Below, piece by piece: positions 35,414 to 41,904 of a stretch of 64,000 nt of DNA (positions are counted from its first letter, which is position 1; each line of letters opens with the position of its first letter). This DNA is from Candidatus Nanohalarchaeota archaeon. Its GTDB lineage: Archaea > Nanohalarchaeota > Nanosalinia > Nanosalinales > Nanosalinaceae. Where the stretch lies: contig JALDAJ010000001.1 in NCBI GenBank assembly GCA_022729235.1, positions 886,442-950,441 of the forward strand. Reading direction: 5' to 3'. Position numbers and translations under genes: made by a program. The notes beneath the pieces are model-generated. The model was not told where the DNA came from. It saw only the letters and a program-made list of their open reading frames with translations, and did not search any database.

Positions 35414-35432
35414 TGGGGTGGGAGGGATTTGA
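35414..35432 (-). repeat. Partial copy of the tRNA-Trp 3' end
   Basis: These 19 bp are identical to 35487-35505, the 3' acceptor and T-loop part of tRNA-Trp, at 73 bp distance. On the transcript strand the copy lies downstream of the tRNA. Its GATTTGA (35426-35432) can pair with TCAAATC at 35457-35463, with inner GAAGAA/TTCTTC pairing, so the copy forms part of a stem-loop. Confidence 0.65.
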
Positions 35433-35486
35433 GTCGAAGAAACAAGTTCTTCTCAATCAAATCGCTCCTGGAGCATATCTCTGATA

Positions 35487-35662
35487 TGGGGTGGGAGGGA
35501 TTTGAACCCGCAACCTTCCGCTAGCTCCTGCAAGTTTTAATCATCGGAATCGAAGGCAAGCCTTCTCAAACCGACACGTCAGACGAGTCGGTGTTCCTCA
35601 TACCTCCAAAGTTGGAAAACTGCTCTGGAGGCGGACGCTCTCCCAAGTTGAGCTACCACCCC
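35487..35662 (-). tRNA. tRNA-Trp(CCA) with intron
   Basis: On the minus strand the acceptor GGGGTGG (35662-35656) pairs with CCACCCC (35494-35488), with discriminator A at 35487. D arm GCTC/GAGC; anticodon stem TCCGC/GCGGA; loop CTCCAGA with anticodon CCA (35628-35626); T loop TTCAAAT. One mismatch appears in the T stem. An intron of about 102 nt (35624-35523) interrupts the loop after position 37. The exon-intron ends form CTCC/GGAG with 3-nt bulges AGA and CTA, as in a relaxed bulge-helix-bulge cut by the archaeal splicing enzyme. CCA is not encoded. Confidence 0.9.
35523..35624 (-). ncRNA. tRNA-Trp intron, possible box C/D guide
   Basis: In haloarchaea and other euryarchaea this intron often encodes a box C/D RNA that guides 2'-O-methylation of the pre-tRNA. 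Here the segment TTTGGAGGT is complementary to the anticodon region ACCTCCA/G..., and is followed at once by ATGA. If ATGA is a degenerate D box, the fifth base before it faces C34. GATGA and CTGA also occur. However, two strong hairpins (CCGAC/GTCGG and GAAGG/CCTTC) cross the region, so this is a candidate only. Confidence 0.4.
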
Positions 35663-35708
35663 TTTTAGTGGCTCTTAACAAGACGGGGTGCGGCAAGAGT
35701 TTAAAATG

Positions 35709-35999
35709 CTATCCTATCAGCGACAGCCTTGCCGCGGTTAATGAGGCGAAAAGCACCACCATGAGCAGAGAGGTTACGGAGATAACATCAAGAAACCGTG
35801 TCCAGTCATCCTCCAGTTCTTTCGCCAGTCCTGCAGAAACAAACGCTATTGACGATAGAACAGCCAGACCCATCATAGTGCCAGCAAAATTTACAGAGAC
35901 CAGTAAAGATGCACCTGTCAGGAATGCGAATCCGTAGAATAGCGGTCGGGAAATCTCGACAAGCATTTCCTGGCTTACATCAAGCTGGTCTTCTAACAT
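35709..35999 (-). CDS. Small membrane protein
   Basis: From the ATG at 35999 this is a 96-residue protein with three hydrophobic stretches (about 19-40, 42-58, 70-92). A TATA-like TTTAAATAC lies about 26 bp before the ATG, so the shorter start is preferred to the frame from 36056. No family is recognised. It is divergent from the MBL exonuclease gene. Confidence 0.55.
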   Translation of the reverse strand: MLEDQLDVSQEMLVEISRPLFYGFAFLTGASLLVSVNFAGTMMGLAVLSSIAFVSAGLAKELEDDWTRFLDVISVTSLLMVVLFASLTAARLSLIG

Positions 36000-36073
36000 G
36001 TTAGAGCCTTTGTAGCGCTCGTATTTAAAGAACAAGGTGGTTTTGTAACATTTCACATCTATGACGATAACAC

Positions 36074-37033
36074 GTGATAAAGGAGAAAGACGGGATACAT
36101 CTAGAACTTGGTGAAAAAGTTGTCGCGGACAGCCGTAAAGCTGTTGGAGATATCAACATAGTTTCTCACGCCCACTTCGACCACCTGCATCGAGGAGAGA
36201 CAGAAGTGGTTTGCTCCGCGGAGACAGCGGGCATCGGCTCGGTGCGTTCAGGGAAGGAGATAGAGTTTTCCGAAGATCACAACTCCGTTGAACTCCTGCC
36301 CTCTGGACACATAATCGGTTCCCGCGCCGCTCTTATAGAGGACGATAAAAGCATACTTTACACCGGTGACGTTTCAACCCGTGACAGGTTCTATCTGGAA
36401 GGCTTTGAACCCGTGAACGCTGATATTCTCGTGGTGGAGACGACTTACGGCGTTCCCGCGTACAGTTTTCCTTCACAGGAAGAAATTATAGACGAGATAA
36501 CAGGATGGGTACAGGACAATGAAAAACCTTTGCTACTGTTCGGATATTCGCTCGGTAAGGCGCAGAAGATACAGCATCACGTTCAGGAAGCAACCGACAG
36601 ACCATTACTTGCTCACGGATCAGTAATAGAGATGAACCATGCAGTCGAGAAGTCAACTGATCTCGAGTTCCGCGCGAAACCTTACGAGGGAAATAAGGAC
36701 CTGTTCAAGGAAGAAGGTATACTGGTAGCTCCCCCGGGAAGCAGAAAAGCTGAGTGGGTGAAGCGGCTTGAGAATAAAAAGGAGGTATTAACCGCCGGTT
36801 TCTCGGGCTGGGCGGTCAACAACTCCATGGGCTACAGCCGGTACGACCGCGCGTTCCCGCTCAGCGACCACTGTGGGTTCGACGAACTTGTGGAGCTCGT
36901 GGAGAAGGTCGACCCGGAGCGAGTTTATACTCACCACGGGTTTGATGAAGCGTTCGCCAGCTACCTGAGAAAAGAACTGGGCATTCACGCGCGGGCGCTG
37001 AAGAAGAACCAGGCGACGCTGGAAGAGTTCTAA
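36074..37033 (+). CDS. MBL-fold mRNA-processing exonuclease-like protein (CPSF-like)
   Basis: This 319-residue metallo-beta-lactamase-fold protein has SHAHFDHLHR (31-40) as the zinc motif, LYTGDVSTRD near 96, and a C-terminal LSDHCGFDEL followed by YTHHG, the beta-CASP-type order. It resembles the archaeal group COG1236 of RNA-processing exonucleases related to CPSF-73/Ysh1. It probably trims or cleaves RNA. The start is GTG at 36074, as a stop lies just upstream in frame; the nearest ATG at 36061 is in another frame. Confidence 0.82.
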   Translation: MIKEKDGIHLELGEKVVADSRKAVGDINIVSHAHFDHLHRGETEVVCSAETAGIGSVRSGKEIEFSEDHNSVELLPSGHIIGSRAALIEDDKSILYTGDVSTRDRFYLEGFEPVNADILVVETTYGVPAYSFPSQEEIIDEITGWVQDNEKPLLLFGYSLGKAQKIQHHVQEATDRPLLAHGSVIEMNHAVEKSTDLEFRAKPYEGNKDLFKEEGILVAPPGSRKAEWVKRLENKKEVLTAGFSGWAVNNSMGYSRYDRAFPLSDHCGFDELVELVEKVDPERVYTHHGFDEAFASYLRKELGIHARALKKNQATLEEF

Positions 37034-37085
37034 AAATAGGTTCAATTCATCTACAGGAGTTAATTTTATACCTCTAAACAGAACT

Positions 37086-37400
37086 ATGCAGTATATGAGA
37101 TTATCCAAAGAAGAAATCTTTGAACGTCTAGATGATGAAAGACCTGAACTTGAAGAGTTAGGCGTGGAAAAATTGGGAGTTTTCGGCTCTCAAGTAAGAG
37201 GAAACGCTGATGAAGAAAGCGACATTGATTTCCTAGTAATTTTCAAGGAGGAAGAAAAAACGTACAGTAATTACATGGACTTGAAACGCTTCCTTGAGAA
37301 CCTGTTTGATACAGAAATTGATCTCGCAACCCGTGAATCTCTCAAGCCGTCCATAGAATCACGGGTACTTAACGAGGTAGAATATGCCAAGAAAGCATGA
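37086..37400 (+). CDS. mntA: MNT-domain nucleotidyltransferase antitoxin
   Basis: In this 104-residue protein the minimal nucleotidyltransferase motif is exact: Gly34-Ser35, ten residues, then Asp46-x-Asp48 (GSQVRG... SDIDF). The family (MntA) neutralises HepT by transferring AMP to its catalytic Tyr. It overlaps the HepT gene by 17 bp, as usual for such pairs. An ATG at 37095 is an alternative start and lies at a better distance (about 29 bp) from TATA-like TTTTATAC (37062-37069). Confidence 0.9.
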   Translation: MQYMRLSKEEIFERLDDERPELEELGVEKLGVFGSQVRGNADEESDIDFLVIFKEEEKTYSNYMDLKRFLENLFDTEIDLATRESLKPSIESRVLNEVEYAKKA

Positions 37401-37722
37401 AGCCTATCTCGAGGATATTCTGGAATGTATAAAACGAGTTGAAAAGTATACCGAAGGAGCGGATTATGAAGAATTTTCCAATGATGAAAAGACAGTTGAC
37501 GCAGTTCTGAAAAATCTTGAAAATATAGGAGAAGCCGTGAAAAACCTCCCGGAAGAGGTCAAAAACGAGCGTTCAGATCTAGAATGGAGTGATATTGCCG
37601 GTTTTCGAGACTTTATCACTCATCAATACTTCAGAGCTGATAAAGAAATAACTTGGGACATTGTCCAGAACGAGGTTCCCATCCTTAAACAGGCTGTCAG
37701 AGAGATCCAGAAGAACCAATAA
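37384..37722 (+). CDS. hepT: HepT-like ribonuclease toxin (DUF86)
   Basis: This 112-residue helical protein carries the HepT active-site pattern Arg75-x4-His80-x-Tyr82 (RDFITHQY). HepT cuts RNA unless its Tyr is modified by the partner MntA encoded just upstream. All catalytic residues are present, so the toxin is probably intact. The two form a type VII toxin-antitoxin module. The gene ends 2 bp before a convergent frame-disrupted gene. Confidence 0.9.
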   Translation: MPRKHEAYLEDILECIKRVEKYTEGADYEEFSNDEKTVDAVLKNLENIGEAVKNLPEEVKNERSDLEWSDIAGFRDFITHQYFRADKEITWDIVQNEVPILKQAVREIQKNQ

Positions 37723-37724
37723 CA

Positions 37725-37945
37725 TTACTCGATGTCATCTCCACTAAGTTTTGACTCGATACTCTCAATTACCTGCGACTGTTCCTCAAGACGTTCCTCC
37801 ACAACTTTTCTCGTACAATCAAAGTGGAACTTCTCAAGATTGTTTCTCAACCTTTCTTTTTCTGTTTCCCTGAACCAGTCGAGTGATTCCTGGCAAACTC
37901 TTCCCTCAGTCTTAACTTCAGTTCTTCAAGCTCGTTTTCTTCCAT
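37725..37945 (-). pseudogene. Small operon gene with an apparent -1 frameshift
   Basis: ATG at 37945 lies 4 bp after the stop of the HD-domain gene and begins MEENELEELKLRLREE. At about 37900, the sensible reading moves by one base: VCQESLDWFRETEKERLRNN and on to a TAA at 37725-37727, which sits 2 bp from hepT. In the first frame translation would end after about 34 residues. Total length 221 bp is one base short of a whole number of codons. The product would be about 73 residues, helical. An assembly error, mutation or frameshifting would explain it. Confidence 0.55.
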
Positions 37946-37949
37946 CTTA

Positions 37950-38507
37950 TCACTTAATGTTTACGTCATCCATTTCGTCGAAAAGCTTCCAGAAACTGTC
38001 AAGCTCTTCGTGGTGCTTCCTACCTATTCTTCGACCGGTCTCTGTCTGCAACTTCTCAAAGCACTTCTCCTCGATTTCCCGAGTGTGCTCCAGCGACTCC
38101 CTGAAGCCTTTTTCTCGTGCACCCACATCACAAGCTATCTCGCGCATGATTCCGAACGGTCCGACCACCTGCAGCTTGTCCGCATCAAACACGACTTTCG
38201 CCTCGACTGTCTCTGCTTCGTCGATGTTCTCTAGTTCGGAACAGCGGACACAGTGAGCCAGTTCCTCTACCAGGTCTTCGTCAATACCTGTACTCTCTAG
38301 GAACTCTCTCACTTCACCGGCGTCATGAATCTGGTGGAGCGATGCTCCAAGCCTAACTACTTCCCTGTCCGCTCCTTCTTTCTCCGCCAGGTATTCAGCG
38401 AGTTCAATCGTTCTCTCCATGTGCTCGATACCGTGGGTTTCATCGAGCTGTATGTAATGATTCCTGGCAAACTCTTCGATTTCTTCAAGTTTTCCTTCCT
38501 CGACCAT
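37950..38507 (-). CDS. HD-domain phosphohydrolase
   Basis: From the ATG at 38507, 185 residues. The N-terminal HGIEHMERTIELAEYLA and a later SLHQIHDAG and VVFDADKLQVVG define the H...HD...D set of the HD superfamily, here with HQIHD instead of plain HD. These enzymes cleave phosphate esters of nucleotides or lipids. The gene follows the Toprim gene by 1 bp and precedes a disrupted small gene by 4 bp, so three genes are co-transcribed. A nucleotide-linked job is inferred. Confidence 0.8.
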   Translation of the reverse strand: MVEEGKLEEIEEFARNHYIQLDETHGIEHMERTIELAEYLAEKEGADREVVRLGASLHQIHDAGEVREFLESTGIDEDLVEELAHCVRCSELENIDEAETVEAKVVFDADKLQVVGPFGIMREIACDVGAREKGFRESLEHTREIEEKCFEKLQTETGRRIGRKHHEELDSFWKLFDEMDDVNIK

Positions 38508-38508
38508 T

Positions 38509-38934
38509 CTATCCCCTGAAAAACAGTCCGTCCAGCTTTGCCTCCACAAACTTGTCTTCCCTGGAGTGGAAGAGCGGTCTTATATCCTCGATGCACCTTC
38601 GTCCTGTTGATGTGAGCTGGGCTCCAAACTCTTTTCTTGAAGCACGAACTACATCAACTTCCTCCTCCAGCGCCTGGGCTATCTCCCTGTTCTGTTCCTT
38701 TCCGTGTTCGTCGAAGTCGGTCAGTACTGCAACTCTTTTCGCACCACGGGACACGTCTTCCACGAGATCCTTGAGTTTCCGCTCCGCGGAGAGAAATATT
38801 TTGCCGTTGAATCCCAGCTGTTGCAGGACTTTCTTATCGCTGAAACCCTCGACGATTATCGAGTCAACGTCCCTGTCGAGCCGTTCAACAACTTTTTCCA
38901 GTTCTTTTCTTTCCCTAAATTTTCTCTTTTCCAT
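38509..38934 (-). CDS. Small Toprim-domain protein
   Basis: From the ATG at 38934, 141 residues. The Toprim fold is marked by IIVEGFSDKKVLQQLG, with the conserved Glu, and AVLTDFDEHGKEQN, the D-x-D motif. Small Toprim proteins include RNase M5-like and primase-like enzymes that cut or join nucleic acid. A GATTTAAG TATA-like box lies about 25-30 bp upstream. It is first in an operon with an HD hydrolase. It is divergent from pcm. Confidence 0.82.
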   Translation of the reverse strand: MEKRKFRERKELEKVVERLDRDVDSIIVEGFSDKKVLQQLGFNGKIFLSAERKLKDLVEDVSRGAKRVAVLTDFDEHGKEQNREIAQALEEEVDVVRASRKEFGAQLTSTGRRCIEDIRPLFHSREDKFVEAKLDGLFFRG

Positions 38935-38968
38935 AACGAAGTTAACGCTTGCAAGACTTAAATCCTGT

Positions 38969-39574
38969 ATGGAGTCGAACAACGCGCTCGTTGACTACCT
39001 GGAAAGAGGAGACCACATCAGGACCGAGAGGGTTAGAGAAGCTTTCAGGTCTGTTGACAGGGAAAGATTTGTACCAGAGGAGCATAGCAACGATGCGTAC
39101 AGCGATGTCCCGCTACCTATAGGTGAAGGTGCGACGATTTCCGCGCCCCACATGGTGGCTATTAACACCGAACTACTCGACGTGGGTGAGGGCGATACTG
39201 TCCTGGAAATCGGTTCCGGTTCCGGGTATCAGCTAGCTGTAATCGCGGAACTCACTAACGCGGAGGTAGCGGGTGTTGAGAGGATAGAAGAATTGGTGGA
39301 GAGATCACGCGATGGACTGGAGCATTGGGAAAACGTGCGTGTAGTCCACGGGAATGGGCTGGACGCGGTTGAAGGAGAGTTCGACCGTATCCTGTTCTCA
39401 TGCGGTATCGACACCTTTGATCTAGGGAAAGAGTACCTAGAAGACGACGGTATCATGGTGGCGCCGGTGAACGTGGACAGGGGGCAGATGCTTCAGAAGT
39501 ACATCGATAGTGAGAGCAAGATTGAGAGCCATGGTCGTGTCAGGTTTGTGCCGTACCGCGACAAGCCGGTCTAG
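38969..39574 (+). CDS. pcm: Protein-L-isoaspartate O-methyltransferase
   Basis: From ATG 38969, 201 residues. The enzyme uses S-adenosylmethionine to start repair of isoaspartate in aged proteins. Motifs: VPLPIGEGATISAPHM near 46-62, the SAM site VLEIGSGSGYQLAVI near 75-90, and VVHGNGLD near 125. A long in-frame upstream extension overlaps the Toprim gene and is not real. It is convergent with the nuclease-like gene, overlapping 4 bp. Confidence 0.92.
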   Translation: MESNNALVDYLERGDHIRTERVREAFRSVDRERFVPEEHSNDAYSDVPLPIGEGATISAPHMVAINTELLDVGEGDTVLEIGSGSGYQLAVIAELTNAEVAGVERIEELVERSRDGLEHWENVRVVHGNGLDAVEGEFDRILFSCGIDTFDLGKEYLEDDGIMVAPVNVDRGQMLQKYIDSESKIESHGRVRFVPYRDKPV

Positions 39575-40845
39575 ACAGTCCTGCTCACTTTTCTTCCAAC
39601 GACCGGGTTGACTGCTGACTGGTAGACGCTCCTGACTGCTTCTTTGAATGATTCAAGGGATTCCTCGCCCTGGCTGTACTGTACCTCCAGTTCCGGTGTT
39701 ATCTCTATGTTTTCACGGAACCTGTTGCCTATCATCTCACCTATCTCCCGGGTGTTGAGGAACTGGTCTTTCACACTGGAGGCTGCCTCCTCCGGCATCG
39801 CGACCTCGATGCTGTGTTCAACATCGTCCACGGATTCGACTCTCGCCCGGATTCCGATGCCTGCCCTATCCCTTATCTCAACGTAGCTGTCGCCGTATTC
39901 TCTCTCGACCGGTATCTTCGGGGTGAACAGTTCCAGGACTTCCTCGGGCGACACGATTCCTGCGGTCTCTCTTATATCCGACCTGAGCTCTCCGGGGCGG
40001 GAAAGGTAGTTTGAGTCACGCTCTGGGAAAGTATTGATAACAGTATAGTAAACCGGTCTTTCTACCTCCTCTATCCTGCTCTTTATCTCCTCTACCTTAT
40101 CCTCTATCTCGTCCACTGAGTCCTCTGAGTAGGGTACGTCGAAGAGGAATATCTCGTTGCGCCTGCTGTGCTTCACCACCGCATCCACAGGGATGTTGTA
40201 GTCATATGAGTCTAGTGGAGGCTTCTCAAGTTCCAGTCCGACGAACTCTCTTTCCAGGTCTTCAAGTTTTTTGATACCGCGACTTACTCTTCTCTCGAAA
40301 GGCTTGATGCTGTTGAAAAGAAGTCTTGCCTGGCTGTGAGACAGTTGCTCTCTCTCCACCATTTTAGCGACATCCCGGACTACTTTCTCCGTGTCCGTGT
40401 AGACCAGTTCGCGCTGGAGGAACTGGTGTAGTTTTGGAAAATCTACTTGCTCATATCCCTCTGGAGAAGCACCAGGAGTCGTTACAAATATACCTCTTAT
40501 ATCGTGCTCGGCAAGTTCAGAAAGTTCCAGTCCTACATCGACAGGGTTACCTTTTACCATCCCGACATATTTTTCCATGCGTTCCAGGTCTTCACTGTCA
40601 ACCTCGCCCTTGTTCTTCGCATCGATTATCCATATCTCTTTTTTGTTCTCCCTCGTTACGCGGGCGAAACAGTCGGGGCGTGAATCGCTCAGGCTTCCAA
40701 CGCGTTCAAAGAAGTCGAAGTAGCCCTGGTACTGCCTTAGAACGTCGAGAACATCTGTCTGGAACACGCTCCAGTCCGTCATACGAAAACCTCCGTTCGG
40801 CTTCGGTTTTCTCCAATCGGGATCTTGGGGAGAACCCTCATTCAA
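39571..40845 (-). CDS. PD-(D/E)XK nuclease-like protein
   Basis: In this 424-residue protein the N-terminal 110 residues hold RPDCFARV and, after a turn, EIWIIDAKNKGEVD, which together fit the PD-(D/E)XK nuclease core. The rest is a mixture of helices and strands with a long Glu/Lys stretch (EDKVEEIKSRIEEVERP). Function is not assigned; a DNA repair or restriction role is plausible. The ATG at 40845 overlaps the regulator stop by 8 bp and has GAGGTGG upstream, so it is co-translated with the ArsR-type gene. An alternative start lies at 40782. Confidence 0.6.
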   Translation of the reverse strand: MNEGSPQDPDWRKPKPNGGFRMTDWSVFQTDVLDVLRQYQGYFDFFERVGSLSDSRPDCFARVTRENKKEIWIIDAKNKGEVDSEDLERMEKYVGMVKGNPVDVGLELSELAEHDIRGIFVTTPGASPEGYEQVDFPKLHQFLQRELVYTDTEKVVRDVAKMVEREQLSHSQARLLFNSIKPFERRVSRGIKKLEDLEREFVGLELEKPPLDSYDYNIPVDAVVKHSRRNEIFLFDVPYSEDSVDEIEDKVEEIKSRIEEVERPVYYTVINTFPERDSNYLSRPGELRSDIRETAGIVSPEEVLELFTPKIPVEREYGDSYVEIRDRAGIGIRARVESVDDVEHSIEVAMPEEAASSVKDQFLNTREIGEMIGNRFRENIEITPELEVQYSQGEESLESFKEAVRSVYQSAVNPVVGRKVSRTV

Positions 40846-41749
40846 CCACCTCGTAGTCGTCTATTTTTCCATCGCCGTCCATGTCGAGTCCCCGGATTAT
40901 CCTGTAGAACCCCTTACCCCCTTCGTAACCATCTATTAGCTCTTCCAGGTTTTTGAATGCTCTTACCGCGCCTTCAGTACCACGGTTCCTGATACCTGCA
41001 ACCAGGTAAATCGCTTTCCCAGGGTTTTCCGGGTTCGGTATCTTCTGGATTACGCCTATAGAATCGCCTGAGTACGTGTTCTCCGGCGTCTGTAGTTCAT
41101 GGTATGGAAAACTTTCTGTTGAGAAGCTGGCAGGGAAATGGTCGTTAAAGCGACGGGTTACCGTGTTCGTCAGTAGTCCTCCGAGGAGAACCAGGTTTTT
41201 TCCAAAGGATTCTTCGCGGACTATCTCTGTATCAAAACATGTCTCGAGCCCGTCACATGTTCCAAAATTACCTAGTTTAGAGCCTATCTCTCCGGCTAGA
41301 TGTCCATCTCTTGCCCTTACCTGGTGCTCGCCGTGCTGGTCCGGTGAACCCACCACTATATTTCCTTTAATGGCTCCTTTCTCCACGAGCGGGTCCAGGA
41401 ACTCTTTCTTGTCGTCCGCCGGGGGCAACAGGGTTTTTTCTCCACCTGAACCCAGGTCCAGGAGATAACCGTGTGATGAGGGTCGGTAGAACGTTGCCAT
41501 ACCACCCGACTTTTTCTCCGTTCTGTCCTCCACTAACAAATCTGCTTCCTGAAGTTTCTGGAAATGGTAGTACGCTTTCTGCTTGCTGATACCGAGTTTT
41601 GAGGCTACCTCTGCAGGATATGCAGGTTCTTCTGACAGCATCTCCATTATCTTTCTCCGGGTCTCATCTGTCATCGCCTTTATCTTATCACAGTCAAGCT
41701 TATCCGCATCAACGACTTCATCCCTGTGGCGTCTGATAAACTCTGGCAT
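40838..41749 (-). CDS. ArsR-type HTH regulator with extra C-terminal domains
   Basis: In this 303-residue protein residues 24-90 are an ArsR-like winged helix (TDETRRKIMEMLSEEPAYPAEVASKL; QKAYYHFQKLQEADLL). The middle, with NIVVGSPDQHGEHQVRARD and GKNLVLLGGLLTN, resembles S-layer-associated domains of archaea. The C terminus has a perfect EF-hand-like loop D-x-D-x-D-G-x-I (residues 289-300: DMDGDGKIDDYE). A cytoplasmic calcium-sensing regulator is one reading. The promoter holds an inverted repeat across its TATA box, suggesting autoregulation. It is in one operon with the nuclease-like gene. Confidence 0.72.
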   Translation of the reverse strand: MPEFIRRHRDEVVDADKLDCDKIKAMTDETRRKIMEMLSEEPAYPAEVASKLGISKQKAYYHFQKLQEADLLVEDRTEKKSGGMATFYRPSSHGYLLDLGSGGEKTLLPPADDKKEFLDPLVEKGAIKGNIVVGSPDQHGEHQVRARDGHLAGEIGSKLGNFGTCDGLETCFDTEIVREESFGKNLVLLGGLLTNTVTRRFNDHFPASFSTESFPYHELQTPENTYSGDSIGVIQKIPNPENPGKAIYLVAGIRNRGTEGAVRAFKNLEELIDGYEGGKGFYRIIRGLDMDGDGKIDDYEVVE

Positions 41750-41762
41750 TAAAACAACTATT

Positions 41763-41792
41763 CAACCAGTAACATAAAAGTTTTACCGGTTG
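41763..41792 (-). promoter_or_regulatory. Inverted repeat spanning the regulator's TATA box
   Basis: CAACCAGTAA (41763-41772) and TTACCGGTTG (41783-41792) are inverted repeats with one mismatch. The 10-bp spacer contains the minus-strand TATA-like CTTTTATG, 25-30 bp before the ATG at 41749. This is the normal shape of a repressor operator, so the HTH protein may control its own operon. Confidence 0.6.
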
Positions 41793-41904
41793 GAGACATA
41801 TTAAAGAGGGTTAGCCGTGAATTATAAGAAATGTACAAAAACCAGTCAAAAAAGCCTGAAACCGGATTTTTTATAATGTACAGGCGTTATTACAGACTGT
41901 AGCC

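Noticed and set aside
37732-38256. 174-residue plus-strand ORF over the HD and disrupted genes
   Set aside because: Ser/Phe-rich shadow; the minus-strand reading has the HD motifs and operon spacing.
38552-38968. N-terminal extension of Pcm from 38552
   Set aside because: It overlaps the Toprim gene on the other strand and is Ser-rich shadow sequence; the family begins at 38969.
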